From an uncultured Alphaproteobacteria bacterium (GTDB lineage: Bacteria; Pseudomonadota; Alphaproteobacteria; Rickettsiales; Midichloriaceae), in contig CAIOSF010000247.1 in NCBI GenBank assembly GCA_903860855.1, positions 1 through 5,566 on the forward strand: a DNA stretch of 5,566 bases, written 5' to 3'. The notes below the pieces were generated by a model. The model did no database searches and was not told the DNA's origin. It worked only from the letters and a program-made list of their open reading frames with translations. A program made the position numbers and the translations under genes. Shown one piece after another: positions 1 to 5,566 of this stretch (within the stretch, counting starts at the first letter, position 1; each line of letters opens with the position of its first letter).

Positions 1-72
1 ACCAGCATAGTATACACACCTTACATTATCGGGGTGACAAAATAATTCAAAAAACCCAAAGCCCCGGAAGAA

Positions 73-657
73 CTACTCGACACATCCCTGTAAGAAAAAC
101 ATATAATGTTTATATTTCGATTGAGAGAGGGCCCTATGCCTAGCAAGCATCCAACCAGCAAAAATCTGTTTATTACTATATTCATCATTAATTTCAACTA
201 GAGCCTTGGCCTCAGGTTGATAAACGACAGAATGCTCTTGCCAGCAGGTATGGAGGATCAATTGCAGGCCCGCAAAGGACGCAGCCTGATGCTTTGAAAT
301 AGCTATCTTGCTGGTTTTACCGTTATATATGTCGAGAGCTAAAATTTTAGCCCTCTCATAAAATTTGCCGGAATTATCAGCCTGTTCTACACCAATATCA
401 TCAACAGAATCAAACTTACCATTAGGGCTGATCTTATCCATTTTTTTTCCATCAACCACTTCTGATGCCCCTCCCTCAATGACTTGAATTTGCTTAGTTT
501 TAGTGGCAGCAGTACCATTTATGGTCTTAGTCTTGGTATCACCCAGGTAGTAGAAAACTGAAGCTTTTTCGTCATTATCTGCAGCAAAAACCACAGGAAA
601 AAACACCATGCCCAGTCCGAAGTAAATTAGTATGAGGATAGCAAGAATTAGTTTCAT
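73..657 (-). CDS. Secreted/periplasmic DUF2155-family protein
   Basis: 194 aa. Residues 1-25 form a clear Sec signal peptide: MK start, a long Leu/Ile/Phe core, and a probable cleavage near VFA-A at 24-26, so the mature protein should be periplasmic or membrane-associated. Residues 27-98 are polar, charged and poorly conserved-looking. The conserved part is about 100-192, with AKILALDIYNGKTSKIAI, a Cys at 138 (HTCWQ), the hallmark IFAGWMLARHRALS (165-178) and a terminal Cys192. This arrangement matches alphaproteobacterial DUF2155 as I know it. The two Cys in the exported domain could form a disulfide (inference). No biochemical function is established for the family. The start is 5 nt after the tyrS stop with a well-placed GAGG, so it is probably translated from the tyrS transcript. 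Family assignment is confident; role unknown. Confidence 0.9.
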   Translation of the reverse strand: MKLILAILILIYFGLGMVFFPVVFAADNDEKASVFYYLGDTKTKTINGTAATKTKQIQVIEGGASEVVDGKKMDKISPNGKFDSVDDIGVEQADNSGKFYERAKILALDIYNGKTSKIAISKHQAASFAGLQLILHTCWQEHSVVYQPEAKALVEINDEYSNKQIFAGWMLARHRALSQSKYKHYMFFLQGCVE

Positions 658-662
658 GATTA

Positions 663-2024
663 TTACCTCATGAGCATAATGACAATATGACGCTTCTTAC
701 CCACAGAGATCTTCACCATGTCTCGCTCACTAACAAAGGTATCCATGCTAACAATATGATTTTCATCATCAATCATCTCGTTATCTATTCTCACTCCCTT
801 ACCAACAATCAGCTTTTTGGCCGCACTATTGGATTCACAAAGCCCACATGTTACTAATAATCTATAGAATGGCATAGGCAGATCTGAGGAACTGATCTCT
901 ACCTTGGGCAAGTCGCTCCCTATCCCTCCTCCACTAAATGTTTCTCTGGCTGTTCTCTCCGCGTTTCCTGCAGCTTCTTTATCATGACAAAGAGATGTTA
1001 CTTCATTTGCCAACATCACTTTCAATTCATTAATATCCAAGTTTTCTTGAGCTCTGTCTATTTCCTCTACCTTTAGATTAGTGTAAATCTTCAAAAACCT
1101 GATGACATCGGCATCAGCAACATTTCTCCAAAATTGCCAGAACTCATATGAGCTGAGCATATCATCATTTAACCATACCGCTCCTCCAACTGTTTTCCCC
1201 ATCTTCGCCCCATTGGCGGTAGTAATGAGTGGGGTTGTAATGCCAAATAGCTCACATCCCTCTACTCTTCTGGCTAGATCCACACCACTTACTATATTTC
1301 CCCACTGTTCTGAACCACCAAATTGCAGGCAGCAGTTGTATCTACGATAGAGTTCAACAAAATCATAGGCCTGAAGCAGCATGTAGTTAAATTCAAGAAA
1401 TGTCAGGGGATGCTGTCTTTCAAGTCTCAATTTAACACTATCAAAGGTAAGCATGCGGTTGATGGAAAAATGACGACCGTAATCTTGCAAAAAATCCAGG
1501 TATTTCAGCTCACTCAGCCAATCAGAATTGTCAACTAAAATCGCAGCACACTCCCCTTCAAACACCAACAACTTGCGAAATATCTTAGCTATCGATAACT
1601 TGTTCTCCTCAATCTCCTCAAGTGAACGGAGCTTCCTCATCTCGTCTTTGTCAGATGGATCGCCAATACGAGTCGTCGCTCCGCCTAGTAGAATAACTGG
1701 CCTATAACCATGTCTCTGCATTGCTCTCATGATCATAATCTGCATTAGACTTCCAACATGCAGGGACTTAGCAGTGCAATCAAATCCAACATAACAACTG
1801 ATCGGAACTGAGTGCTTTGAATGATCATTAGATTTATTCTCCCCACCTGTGGCACTATCACCCAAATTAGCACTCAAGATAGAGTTGAGTCCATCCGGAT
1901 CAGTGCACTGATAGATATATCCCCTCTCAATCAATTCCTTTAACACAGGACTTAAAGTAAAACCAAAGACTGAATGGCTGGACAAAAAGCTAGGAGAGGA
2001 ATTATGAGACGAGCTAGTGTTCAT
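663..2024 (-). CDS. tyrS: Tyrosyl-tRNA synthetase (TyrRS), class Ic
   Basis: 453 aa. This cytoplasmic enzyme charges tRNA-Tyr with tyrosine using ATP. Landmarks in order: LKELIERGYIYQCTD (28-42), YVGFDCTAKSLHVGS (78-92) with the HIGH-type motif as HVGS, GDPSDKDE (121-128), QFGGSEQWGN (234-243), the KMSKS-type loop KMGKT (274-278) in the form typical of alphaproteobacterial TyrRS, WQFWRN (296-301), and a C-terminal S4 RNA-binding domain (about 383-453). It is roughly 35-40 residues longer than a usual bacterial TyrRS (about 400-420). The excess is a Ser-rich N-terminal tail (about 1-23) and a polar insertion at about 52-73. The ATG at 2024 has no convincing Shine-Dalgarno sequence, so the true start may lie slightly downstream, for example a GTG near residue 27; this is undecided. 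A sigma70-like promoter lies about 30 nt upstream. The DUF2155 gene follows after 5 nt. Confidence 0.96.
   Translation of the reverse strand: MNTSSSHNSSPSFLSSHSVFGFTLSPVLKELIERGYIYQCTDPDGLNSILSANLGDSATGGENKSNDHSKHSVPISCYVGFDCTAKSLHVGSLMQIMIMRAMQRHGYRPVILLGGATTRIGDPSDKDEMRKLRSLEEIEENKLSIAKIFRKLLVFEGECAAILVDNSDWLSELKYLDFLQDYGRHFSINRMLTFDSVKLRLERQHPLTFLEFNYMLLQAYDFVELYRRYNCCLQFGGSEQWGNIVSGVDLARRVEGCELFGITTPLITTANGAKMGKTVGGAVWLNDDMLSSYEFWQFWRNVADADVIRFLKIYTNLKVEEIDRAQENLDINELKVMLANEVTSLCHDKEAAGNAERTARETFSGGGIGSDLPKVEISSSDLPMPFYRLLVTCGLCESNSAAKKLIVGKGVRIDNEMIDDENHIVSMDTFVSERDMVKISVGKKRHIVIMLMR
666..669 (-). promoter_or_regulatory. Shine-Dalgarno GAGG for the DUF2155 gene, inside the tyrS 3' end
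   Basis: On the minus strand GAGG lies within the last two sense codons of tyrS (ATG AGG TAA) and is 8 nt before the ATG at 657. It sets the start and implies translational coupling of the DUF2155 gene to tyrS. Confidence 0.75.
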
Positions 2025-2054
2025 AGCATATAAAAAATCAACAACGAGGCCAAA

Positions 2055-2083
2055 ATTATACCATCTTTGCTCCTAGTTGTCTC
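2055..2083 (-). promoter_or_regulatory. Sigma70-like promoter of tyrS-DUF2155
   Basis: On the minus strand GAGACA (2083-2078, matching four of six positions of TTGACA) is followed after exactly 17 nt by a perfect TATAAT (2060-2055). Initiation would fall near 2048, leaving a leader of about 24 nt before the tyrS ATG. It is the best promoter in the window. No riboswitch or T-box structure fits in so short a leader. Confidence 0.6.
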
Positions 2084-2151
2084 TAGACGTTTTATTACTA
2101 TAATGAACCTATTGCACACAACCATCCTTTAGCTCAGGTGATTCTATCACT

Positions 2152-3306
2152 TTATATACCAGGCCCACCAACAATTACATGCCTTTTTTCTTCTTGCTCT
2201 TGCTGAATTTTCTCGACATGACTAGGGTGCTTATCAATGTGCTCTTGCTCAAGATGCTCACGATGCTTTGCCCCCAACCCCTTCAGTACACCAGCTTCTC
2301 GCAAAGTGCACGTAACATGAATTAACTTCAAAGCGCTCAAAGTCTTGTCCGTCAACTCACTAGAAGGGTTATAACCATCCCCTTTCTCAGCCCTCATATC
2401 ATGACCTTCAGAGGATGCAACATGACCTCCCACTTTTATTGTGTGCTCAGCATCCTTAGTTTTTTGCACAGCTTCAGACATCTCACCAAACAACTTAGCA
2501 CGATGAGGGTGCTCATGGCTATTCCAAACCTTATACACCTGATGCTGATGTTCCTTATTGCAATAATCAACCTGCTCAATACCATGTTTTTCCTTAAGTT
2601 CTTTCATGACATCATGATGGCACTCAGCTATTTCATCGCCGCGTTGAACTATATCCAGTCCCGTTTTTTCCTTTATATCACTAATAATAACAGCAGCAGT
2701 GACCAAACCCTCCGCAGATAGGATAACACTTTCAGTTAACTCATCTAATTTGGCACTTTCAAATTTATTCCAAGCATCGCCGACACTTGGGAAAACCAAC
2801 TCATTCAAATCTGGAAGATGACTATGAGATGTGTTATGGGATAACCTATTTGGCGAAGCACCTTCCCAATTGGAACTGGCCATAGCAATCTGTTGTTCAT
2901 ACTTCAGCTCTCTTTCTTTTTCTAGGATAACGCCCTGGACAACAGCAACAAGATAGGCAAACCTAGGATCATTAGCTATTCGTGATAGAATACTGAGCAA
3001 GAGATCTATTTTGTCCTCTTTACTGAAGTTATATACTATACTATTAACTTCTCCAGTAATATCATATTTTGGATCGAGCTCACTTGCCCTAGCTCCCTTC
3101 TCGCCCTTTGCTCCAACCCCTCCGGAATCATCGATGATTGCATGAACCAATCTTATTACAATATTTTCGCGAGTTTGCAATATCTCATCATTTTGCACTA
3201 CATGGTTTTGCGGATTCCCACCAGTATGACTGCCTTTCTCACCCTCTATTCCTAATACTTTATCAATAATAGATAGAACTCTATCTTTTTCTGATTCTTG
3301 AGCCAT
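2152..3306 (-). CDS. Hypothetical His-rich cytoplasmic protein, unrecognised
   Basis: 384 aa from the ATG at 3306 (an ATG two codons earlier, at 3312, is also in frame). The start at 3306 is preferred because GGAG lies 7 nt before it but only 1 nt before the other. There is no signal peptide or clear membrane span. The N-terminal third is acidic and charged, with Gly-rich patches such as SGGVGAKGEKGA (61-72). Amphipathic segments lie at about 99-130 (IDLLLSILSRI, AYLVAVVQGVI) and a hydrophobic helix at about 191-209. From about residue 229 onward it is strongly His-rich (18 of 24 His), with clusters CHH, HQH, HEHPH and HREHLEQEHIDKH, and only a few Cys. A weak tandem repeat is visible: IKEKTGLDIV and LKEKHGIEQV, 26 residues apart. 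The C-terminus is polar, mixed-charge and Glu/Gln-rich, ending HVIVGGPGI. I do not recognise a family. Metal binding or a type IV secretion effector are possible but unproven. It is flanked by gap upstream and tyrS downstream and probably has its own promoter. Confidence 0.85.
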   Translation of the reverse strand: MAQESEKDRVLSIIDKVLGIEGEKGSHTGGNPQNHVVQNDEILQTRENIVIRLVHAIIDDSGGVGAKGEKGARASELDPKYDITGEVNSIVYNFSKEDKIDLLLSILSRIANDPRFAYLVAVVQGVILEKERELKYEQQIAMASSNWEGASPNRLSHNTSHSHLPDLNELVFPSVGDAWNKFESAKLDELTESVILSAEGLVTAAVIISDIKEKTGLDIVQRGDEIAECHHDVMKELKEKHGIEQVDYCNKEHQHQVYKVWNSHEHPHRAKLFGEMSEAVQKTKDAEHTIKVGGHVASSEGHDMRAEKGDGYNPSSELTDKTLSALKLIHVTCTLREAGVLKGLGAKHREHLEQEHIDKHPSHVEKIQQEQEEKRHVIVGGPGI

Positions 3307-3313
3307 AATCATA

Positions 3314-3317
3314 CTCC
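3314..3317 (-). promoter_or_regulatory. Shine-Dalgarno GGAG deciding the start of the His-rich ORF
   Basis: GGAG on the minus strand is 7 nt from the ATG at 3306 and 1 nt from the ATG at 3312. The spacing favours the downstream ATG, giving a protein that begins MAQES. Confidence 0.7.
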
Positions 3318-3359
3318 AAATTAACAGCTGGTTATCGATGATGCTAACATTAGATGCAC

Positions 3360-3388
3360 CAAATAGATATACTATATATCACGCTCAA
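3360..3388 (-). promoter_or_regulatory. Possible promoter with AT-rich dyad, upstream of the His-rich ORF
   Basis: On the minus strand TTGAGC (3388-3383) and a poor -10 TATTTG (3365-3360) are 17 nt apart. The spacer holds a perfect inverted repeat, GATATA-TAG-TATATC (3380-3366). A transcription factor bound there would block polymerase, so the dyad could be an operator. The -10 is weak and the region is AT-rich, so chance is a real alternative. The site lies about 25-50 nt after the gap stop. Confidence 0.35.
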
Positions 3389-3412
3389 CTCGCCATTCTT
3401 TGTTATATTGAT

Positions 3413-4539
3413 CTATACTAGCATCATAGCGACACCAAGCATCCTATTTACGAATCCCCACTCGTTATCATACCAAGCCGCAATTCTAACGAACCTATTA
3501 TGCACAACTTTTGTTTGAGTCATATCGAAAATTGCACTGTAAGAACTTCCATTGAAATCAATAGAAACCAGCTCTTTGTTAGTCATTGCGATAATGTTAG
3601 GATATACCATTGCAGCATCGAGCACCGCCTTATTTATAATATCAACAGTCACATCCCTATCACTAACAAAGGTCAGATCAATCATAGATACATTGGATGT
3701 CGGAACCCTAATGGCCGCTCCGTCCAGCCTTCCTTTGAGACTAGGAATCACATCTCCAATTGTTTTTGCTGCTCCTGTTGATGTTGGAATCATCGATAAG
3801 GCAGCAGACCTAGCTCTACGCCTATCATTATGTCTGTTATCAAGAAGCTGTTGATCGCTTGTGTAAGAATGTATGGTCGTCATAAAGCCAGATTCTATAC
3901 CAACTGCATCATGTAATGCCTTAGCGATGGGAGCTAGGCAGTTCGTTGTACATGACCCAATAGAAATAATTTTGTGTTTTTTACAATCAAGACTTGCCTC
4001 GTTTACCCCTAAAACTACCGTCATATCAGCATCAGCACAGGGAGCCGAGACTATGACCTTCTTTGCTCCAGCAATCTTTATGTGCTTTTCCGCTTCCTCC
4101 TTGCTATTAAAAACTCCAGTGCACTCCATTACGATATCAACTCCATGAGCTTCTTCATCCAAACCCATAGAGTTGCAAGGCTTCTGATCACGCCTACTAT
4201 CATAGATCATTGAATTCATTCGCCTATCAGTATCTCTCATCGCACCGTATTCTCGCCATTTTAGATCTTCGATAGCTGAATGAGCAACGATCTGGATCTT
4301 ATGCATTCTACCATCTTCATCAATCCAACCTATCCAGTTGGGCCCATGCCTCACATCCTTTGTAAAGCGACCATGAGTTGAGTCATATTGTAATAAATGG
4401 GCGGCATCTTCTGGCACTATGCCATTGCTATTAATCGCCACAATCTCCATCTCGTCTTTTTTTCTGTAGGTAGGACAGAGTAAGCCCTTAACAAACATCT
4501 ACCTATGCGACCAAAACCATTGATTCCTATTCTTATCAT
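3413..4539 (-). CDS. gap: Glyceraldehyde-3-phosphate dehydrogenase, interrupted by a -1 frameshift at A7
   Basis: The enzyme reversibly oxidises glyceraldehyde-3-phosphate with phosphate and NAD(P)+ to 1,3-bisphosphoglycerate. In glycolysis-poor Rickettsiales it is thought to run in the gluconeogenic direction. The start at 4539 gives the canonical MIRIGINGFGRIGR (Rossmann loop), continuing in frame to ..LPTEKK (codon 28, 4456). From there homology continues in the -1 frame (DEMEIVAINSNG..) to the stop at 3413. The first frame otherwise ends at 4417. The joined protein would be 375 aa, against about 335 usual. Visible landmarks on joined numbering: YDSTHGRF (52-59), VDIVMECTGVF (134-144), GSCTTNCLAP with catalytic Cys197, TTIHSYT with His224, IPTSTGAAK, WYDNEWG. 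Oddities are the frameshift, an in-frame insertion of about 33 residues at 100-132, Ser38 where many NAD enzymes have Asp after AIN, and Gly where Ala usually precedes SCTTN. No other stop or indel is seen. The gene is possibly functional through slippage, and a one-base sequencing error is equally plausible. Confidence 0.9.
4456..4463 (-). other. Slippery A7G tract (A AAA AAG) at the gap frame switch
   Basis: On the minus strand codons 26-28 of gap are GAA AAA AAG. In this phase the sequence reads A AAA AAG, the same heptamer in the same register as the -1 frameshift site of E. coli dnaX. Slipping back one base gives the next codon GAC and enters the frame carrying the rest of GAPDH. RNA polymerase adding one A to the A7 run would produce the same protein. 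I see no well-spaced upstream Shine-Dalgarno (AGGG is about 22 nt away) and no strong hairpin 5-9 nt downstream. A small TGGCA-TAG-TGCCA hairpin starts about 31 nt after it. Confidence 0.6.
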
Positions 4540-4585
4540 ATTACCAAAACCTAATGAATACCACATCAACCCCCTAGACAAAACC

Positions 4586-4605
4586 AGTATAAGGAGCACA
4601 GTATA
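4586..4605 (-). promoter_or_regulatory. Two TATACT -10-like boxes upstream of gap
   Basis: On the minus strand TATACT occurs at 4605-4600 and again at 4591-4586, 47-66 nt before the gap ATG. Each matches TATAAT at five of six positions, but neither has a recognisable -35 at 16-18 nt. This is a plausible but weak location for gap initiation. Confidence 0.25.
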
Positions 4606-4626
4606 GATAATACCAGATTCCGTTTT

Positions 4627-4760
4627 TTACTACTGACGCTTTGACTTCGCCCTTGGCTTGCCCATTGAGTGTGGGAAACTGCTATGCATCACTGCCACTA
4701 GCAGATGGTGGTTATCATCCATAAGAGGTTAAAATAAGATAAAGTCAACTGACGTAGTAA
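4627..4760. repeat. Imperfect inverted-repeat element, candidate structured RNA or small palindromic element
   Basis: This 134-bp noncoding stretch between gap and maf is bounded by inverted arms at 4627-4647 and 4742-4760. On the plus strand the outer 7 bp (TTACTAC with GTAGTAA) and inner 7 bp (TTGACTT with AAGTCAA) are complementary, separated by a 7x5 internal loop. Inside, the plus strand can form CCCA/TGGG (4661-4664 with 4672-4675) and CTGCTA/TAGCAG (4679-4684 with 4699-4704). The interior, near 48% G+C by count over 4621-4715, looks richer than the surrounding noncoding DNA. No tRNA, SRP RNA, 6S or tmRNA signature is seen. It could be a trans-acting or leader RNA on either strand, a processed 3' UTR of maf, or a MITE-like or palindromic element. 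The element starts 4 bp after the maf stop. Confidence 0.4.
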
Positions 4761-4764
4761 TAGT

Positions 4765-5367
4765 TTAAAATTGGACTTGGCATTTAGGCATAGCACCAAA
4801 AGATGATAGTATATTATAAGTTTCATGAAGAGGTAGACCGATCACATTGCTCACATGAGTCCCCCTCATAAAACTTATAAATATAGATGCTAGGCCCTGA
4901 GCTCCATAGCCTCCAGCTTTATTATACCATTCATGCGACGCCACGAATAACTCAATATCTTGTTGTGACAACCTCTTGAACTGAACCACCGTCATACCAA
5001 CTTTTACCACAACTTTCCCCTTATATATGCCACAAACTCCGGTATACACCCTATGTCTCCGACCAGAAAGCTTAGATAAACAATATCTTGCATCATCTTC
5101 ATTGATGGCTTTTGGCAAAGAAGTACGCCCGACCGCGGCTACTGTATCGGCCGCCAGTACAATATCATCCCGGTATAGACCTGCCACCTTTTGAGCCTTC
5201 TCGGTGGCAAGACGTTCAGCTAGTCTACTCGGTCTCTCACCCTTATGGGGCTCTTCGTTAAGGTCAGCAGGATGAATTGTATTCGGTTCATAGCCTATAA
5301 CTCGCAATAAATCAACCCTATAGGGCGAAGATGAGGCGAGAACCAGTTTCGGAGAATGTCTTGGCAT
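4765..5367 (-). CDS. maf: Maf-family nucleoside triphosphate pyrophosphatase
   Basis: 200 aa from the ATG at 5367. Maf proteins hydrolyse noncanonical or pyrimidine nucleoside triphosphates to monophosphates and have been linked to septum control. Landmarks: KLVLASSSPYRVDLL (7-21) at the start of the fold, AADTVA (72-77) with the catalytic-region Asp74, LSKLSGRRHRVYTGVC (97-112), KAGGYGAQG (150-158), and VSNVIGLPL (172-180). The ADT and GGYGAQG motifs are of the YhdE (dTTP/UTP) type rather than the YceF (m7GTP) type. Length is normal. An in-frame GTG at 5391 would add eight residues and overlap infA by 14 nt. The ATG is preferred because family proteins start only a few residues before LxLAS, but no strong Shine-Dalgarno supports it. 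It sits 10 nt after infA, so translation by coupling is likely. The infA-maf order is common in alphaproteobacteria. Confidence 0.93.
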   Translation of the reverse strand: MPRHSPKLVLASSSPYRVDLLRVIGYEPNTIHPADLNEEPHKGERPSRLAERLATEKAQKVAGLYRDDIVLAADTVAAVGRTSLPKAINEDDARYCLSKLSGRRHRVYTGVCGIYKGKVVVKVGMTVVQFKRLSQQDIELFVASHEWYNKAGGYGAQGLASIFISFMRGTHVSNVIGLPLHETYNILSSFGAMPKCQVQF

Positions 5368-5377
5368 TATTATAACA

Positions 5378-5566
5378 TCAACTAGAACCACCTTCCTGAC
5401 CAGATGTCGGTCTTGGATCGCCGGCCTTATGCCTGTGGGTCACCCTACCCTTGCTCAGGTCATATGGGGTCATCTCAACCGTAACATCATCGCCAACCAA
5501 AACTCTAATACGGTTCTTCCTCATTTTACCGGAAGTATAGGCTATAATCTTGTGGCCATTCTCCAA
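5378..5566 (-). CDS. infA: Translation initiation factor IF-1, 5' end outside the window
   Basis: 62 residues of the C-terminal part are visible. IF-1 is a single OB-fold protein that binds the ribosomal A site of the 30S subunit during initiation. [26 protein letters not shown] and [15 protein letters not shown] match the family core closely. About 25 N-terminal residues should lie past 5566; the TTG at the window edge encodes the internal Leu of the usual LENGH, not a start. After the normal end at RHK there is a tail of about 15 residues, [15 protein letters not shown], which is polar and Gly/Ser-rich. The stop is TGA, followed by maf after 10 nt. Confidence 0.95.
   Translation of the reverse strand: MENGHKIIAYTSGKMRKNRIRVLVGDDVTVEMTPYDLSKGRVTHRHKAGDPRPTSGQEGGSS

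Noticed and set aside
31..66. Possible terminator after the DUF2155 gene (CGGGG/CCCCG stem, T6 run)
   Set aside because: The 5-bp stem encloses 26 nt and the T6 run lies inside the loop rather than after the stem, so it does not have rho-independent geometry.
1102..1538. Plus-strand open frames opposite tyrS
   Set aside because: They lie antisense to well-supported TyrRS motifs and show no domain resemblance or Shine-Dalgarno. They are shadows. The same holds for plus-strand frames at 2401-2721 and 3500-4148.
2138..2150. Hairpin GTGAT-TCT-ATCAC just after the stop of the His-rich ORF, as a terminator
   Set aside because: The stem is only 5 bp, AT-rich and has no downstream U-tract on the minus strand. 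It is too weak to call a terminator.
4417..4599. A separate 60-residue protein starting at 4599
   Set aside because: Its residues from 21 onward are the GAPDH N-terminus, whose family start is the ATG at 4539. The upstream 20 codons are noncoding leader, and the 3' end is an out-of-frame artefact of the frameshift.
4630..4722. Minus-strand small ORF of 30 codons (MDDNHH..KSKRQ) between maf and gap
   Set aside because: There is no ribosome binding site before its ATG, no recognisable family, and it lies wholly within the inverted-repeat element. An RNA or repeat explains the region better.
4743..4748. TTGACT on the minus strand as a -35 box for gap or an RNA
   Set aside because: No acceptable -10 lies 16-18 nt away, and the hexamer is part of the inverted-repeat arm.

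Overview
The window reads as a chromosomal segment of an AT-rich, obligately intracellular alphaproteobacterium, most likely in the order Rickettsiales. Three things suggest this: the infA-maf pair, a TyrRS with an alphaproteobacterial KMGKT loop next to a secreted DUF2155 protein, and a gap gene. A GAPDH gene fits Anaplasmataceae or Midichloriaceae-type lineages better than Rickettsia, which lacks glycolysis. This placement comes from protein resemblance recalled from family knowledge, not from a search. All six genes lie on the minus strand, so they are described here in transcription order, from high to low coordinates.

Layout: (1) 5378-5566 is the 3' part of infA (IF-1), running off the window edge. 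(2) 4765-5367 is maf, a nucleotide pyrophosphatase, 10 nt after infA and probably co-transcribed with it. (3) 4540-4764 is noncoding and holds an imperfect inverted-repeat element of about 134 bp that could be a structured RNA or a small palindromic element. (4) 3413-4539 is gap (GAPDH), split by a -1 frame change at an A7 run whose phase exactly matches the dnaX-type slippery heptamer A AAA AAG. The protein also carries an in-frame insertion of about 33 residues. (5) 2152-3306 is an unrecognised His-rich cytoplasmic protein of 384 aa with its own Shine-Dalgarno sequence and a possible promoter containing a perfect AT dyad. (6) 663-2024 is tyrS, behind a good sigma70-like promoter. (7) 73-657 is a signal-peptide-bearing DUF2155 protein whose ribosome site lies inside the end of tyrS. 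Positions 1-72 hold no gene that I can see.

The known genes are housekeeping: translation initiation, nucleotide-pool or septum-linked hydrolysis, central carbon metabolism, tRNA charging and an envelope protein. There are no tRNAs, rRNAs, insertion sequences or CRISPR arrays. The unusual content is the frameshifted but otherwise intact gap, extra hydrophilic segments inserted into conserved enzymes (GAPDH, TyrRS), the inverted-repeat element, and the His-rich orphan.
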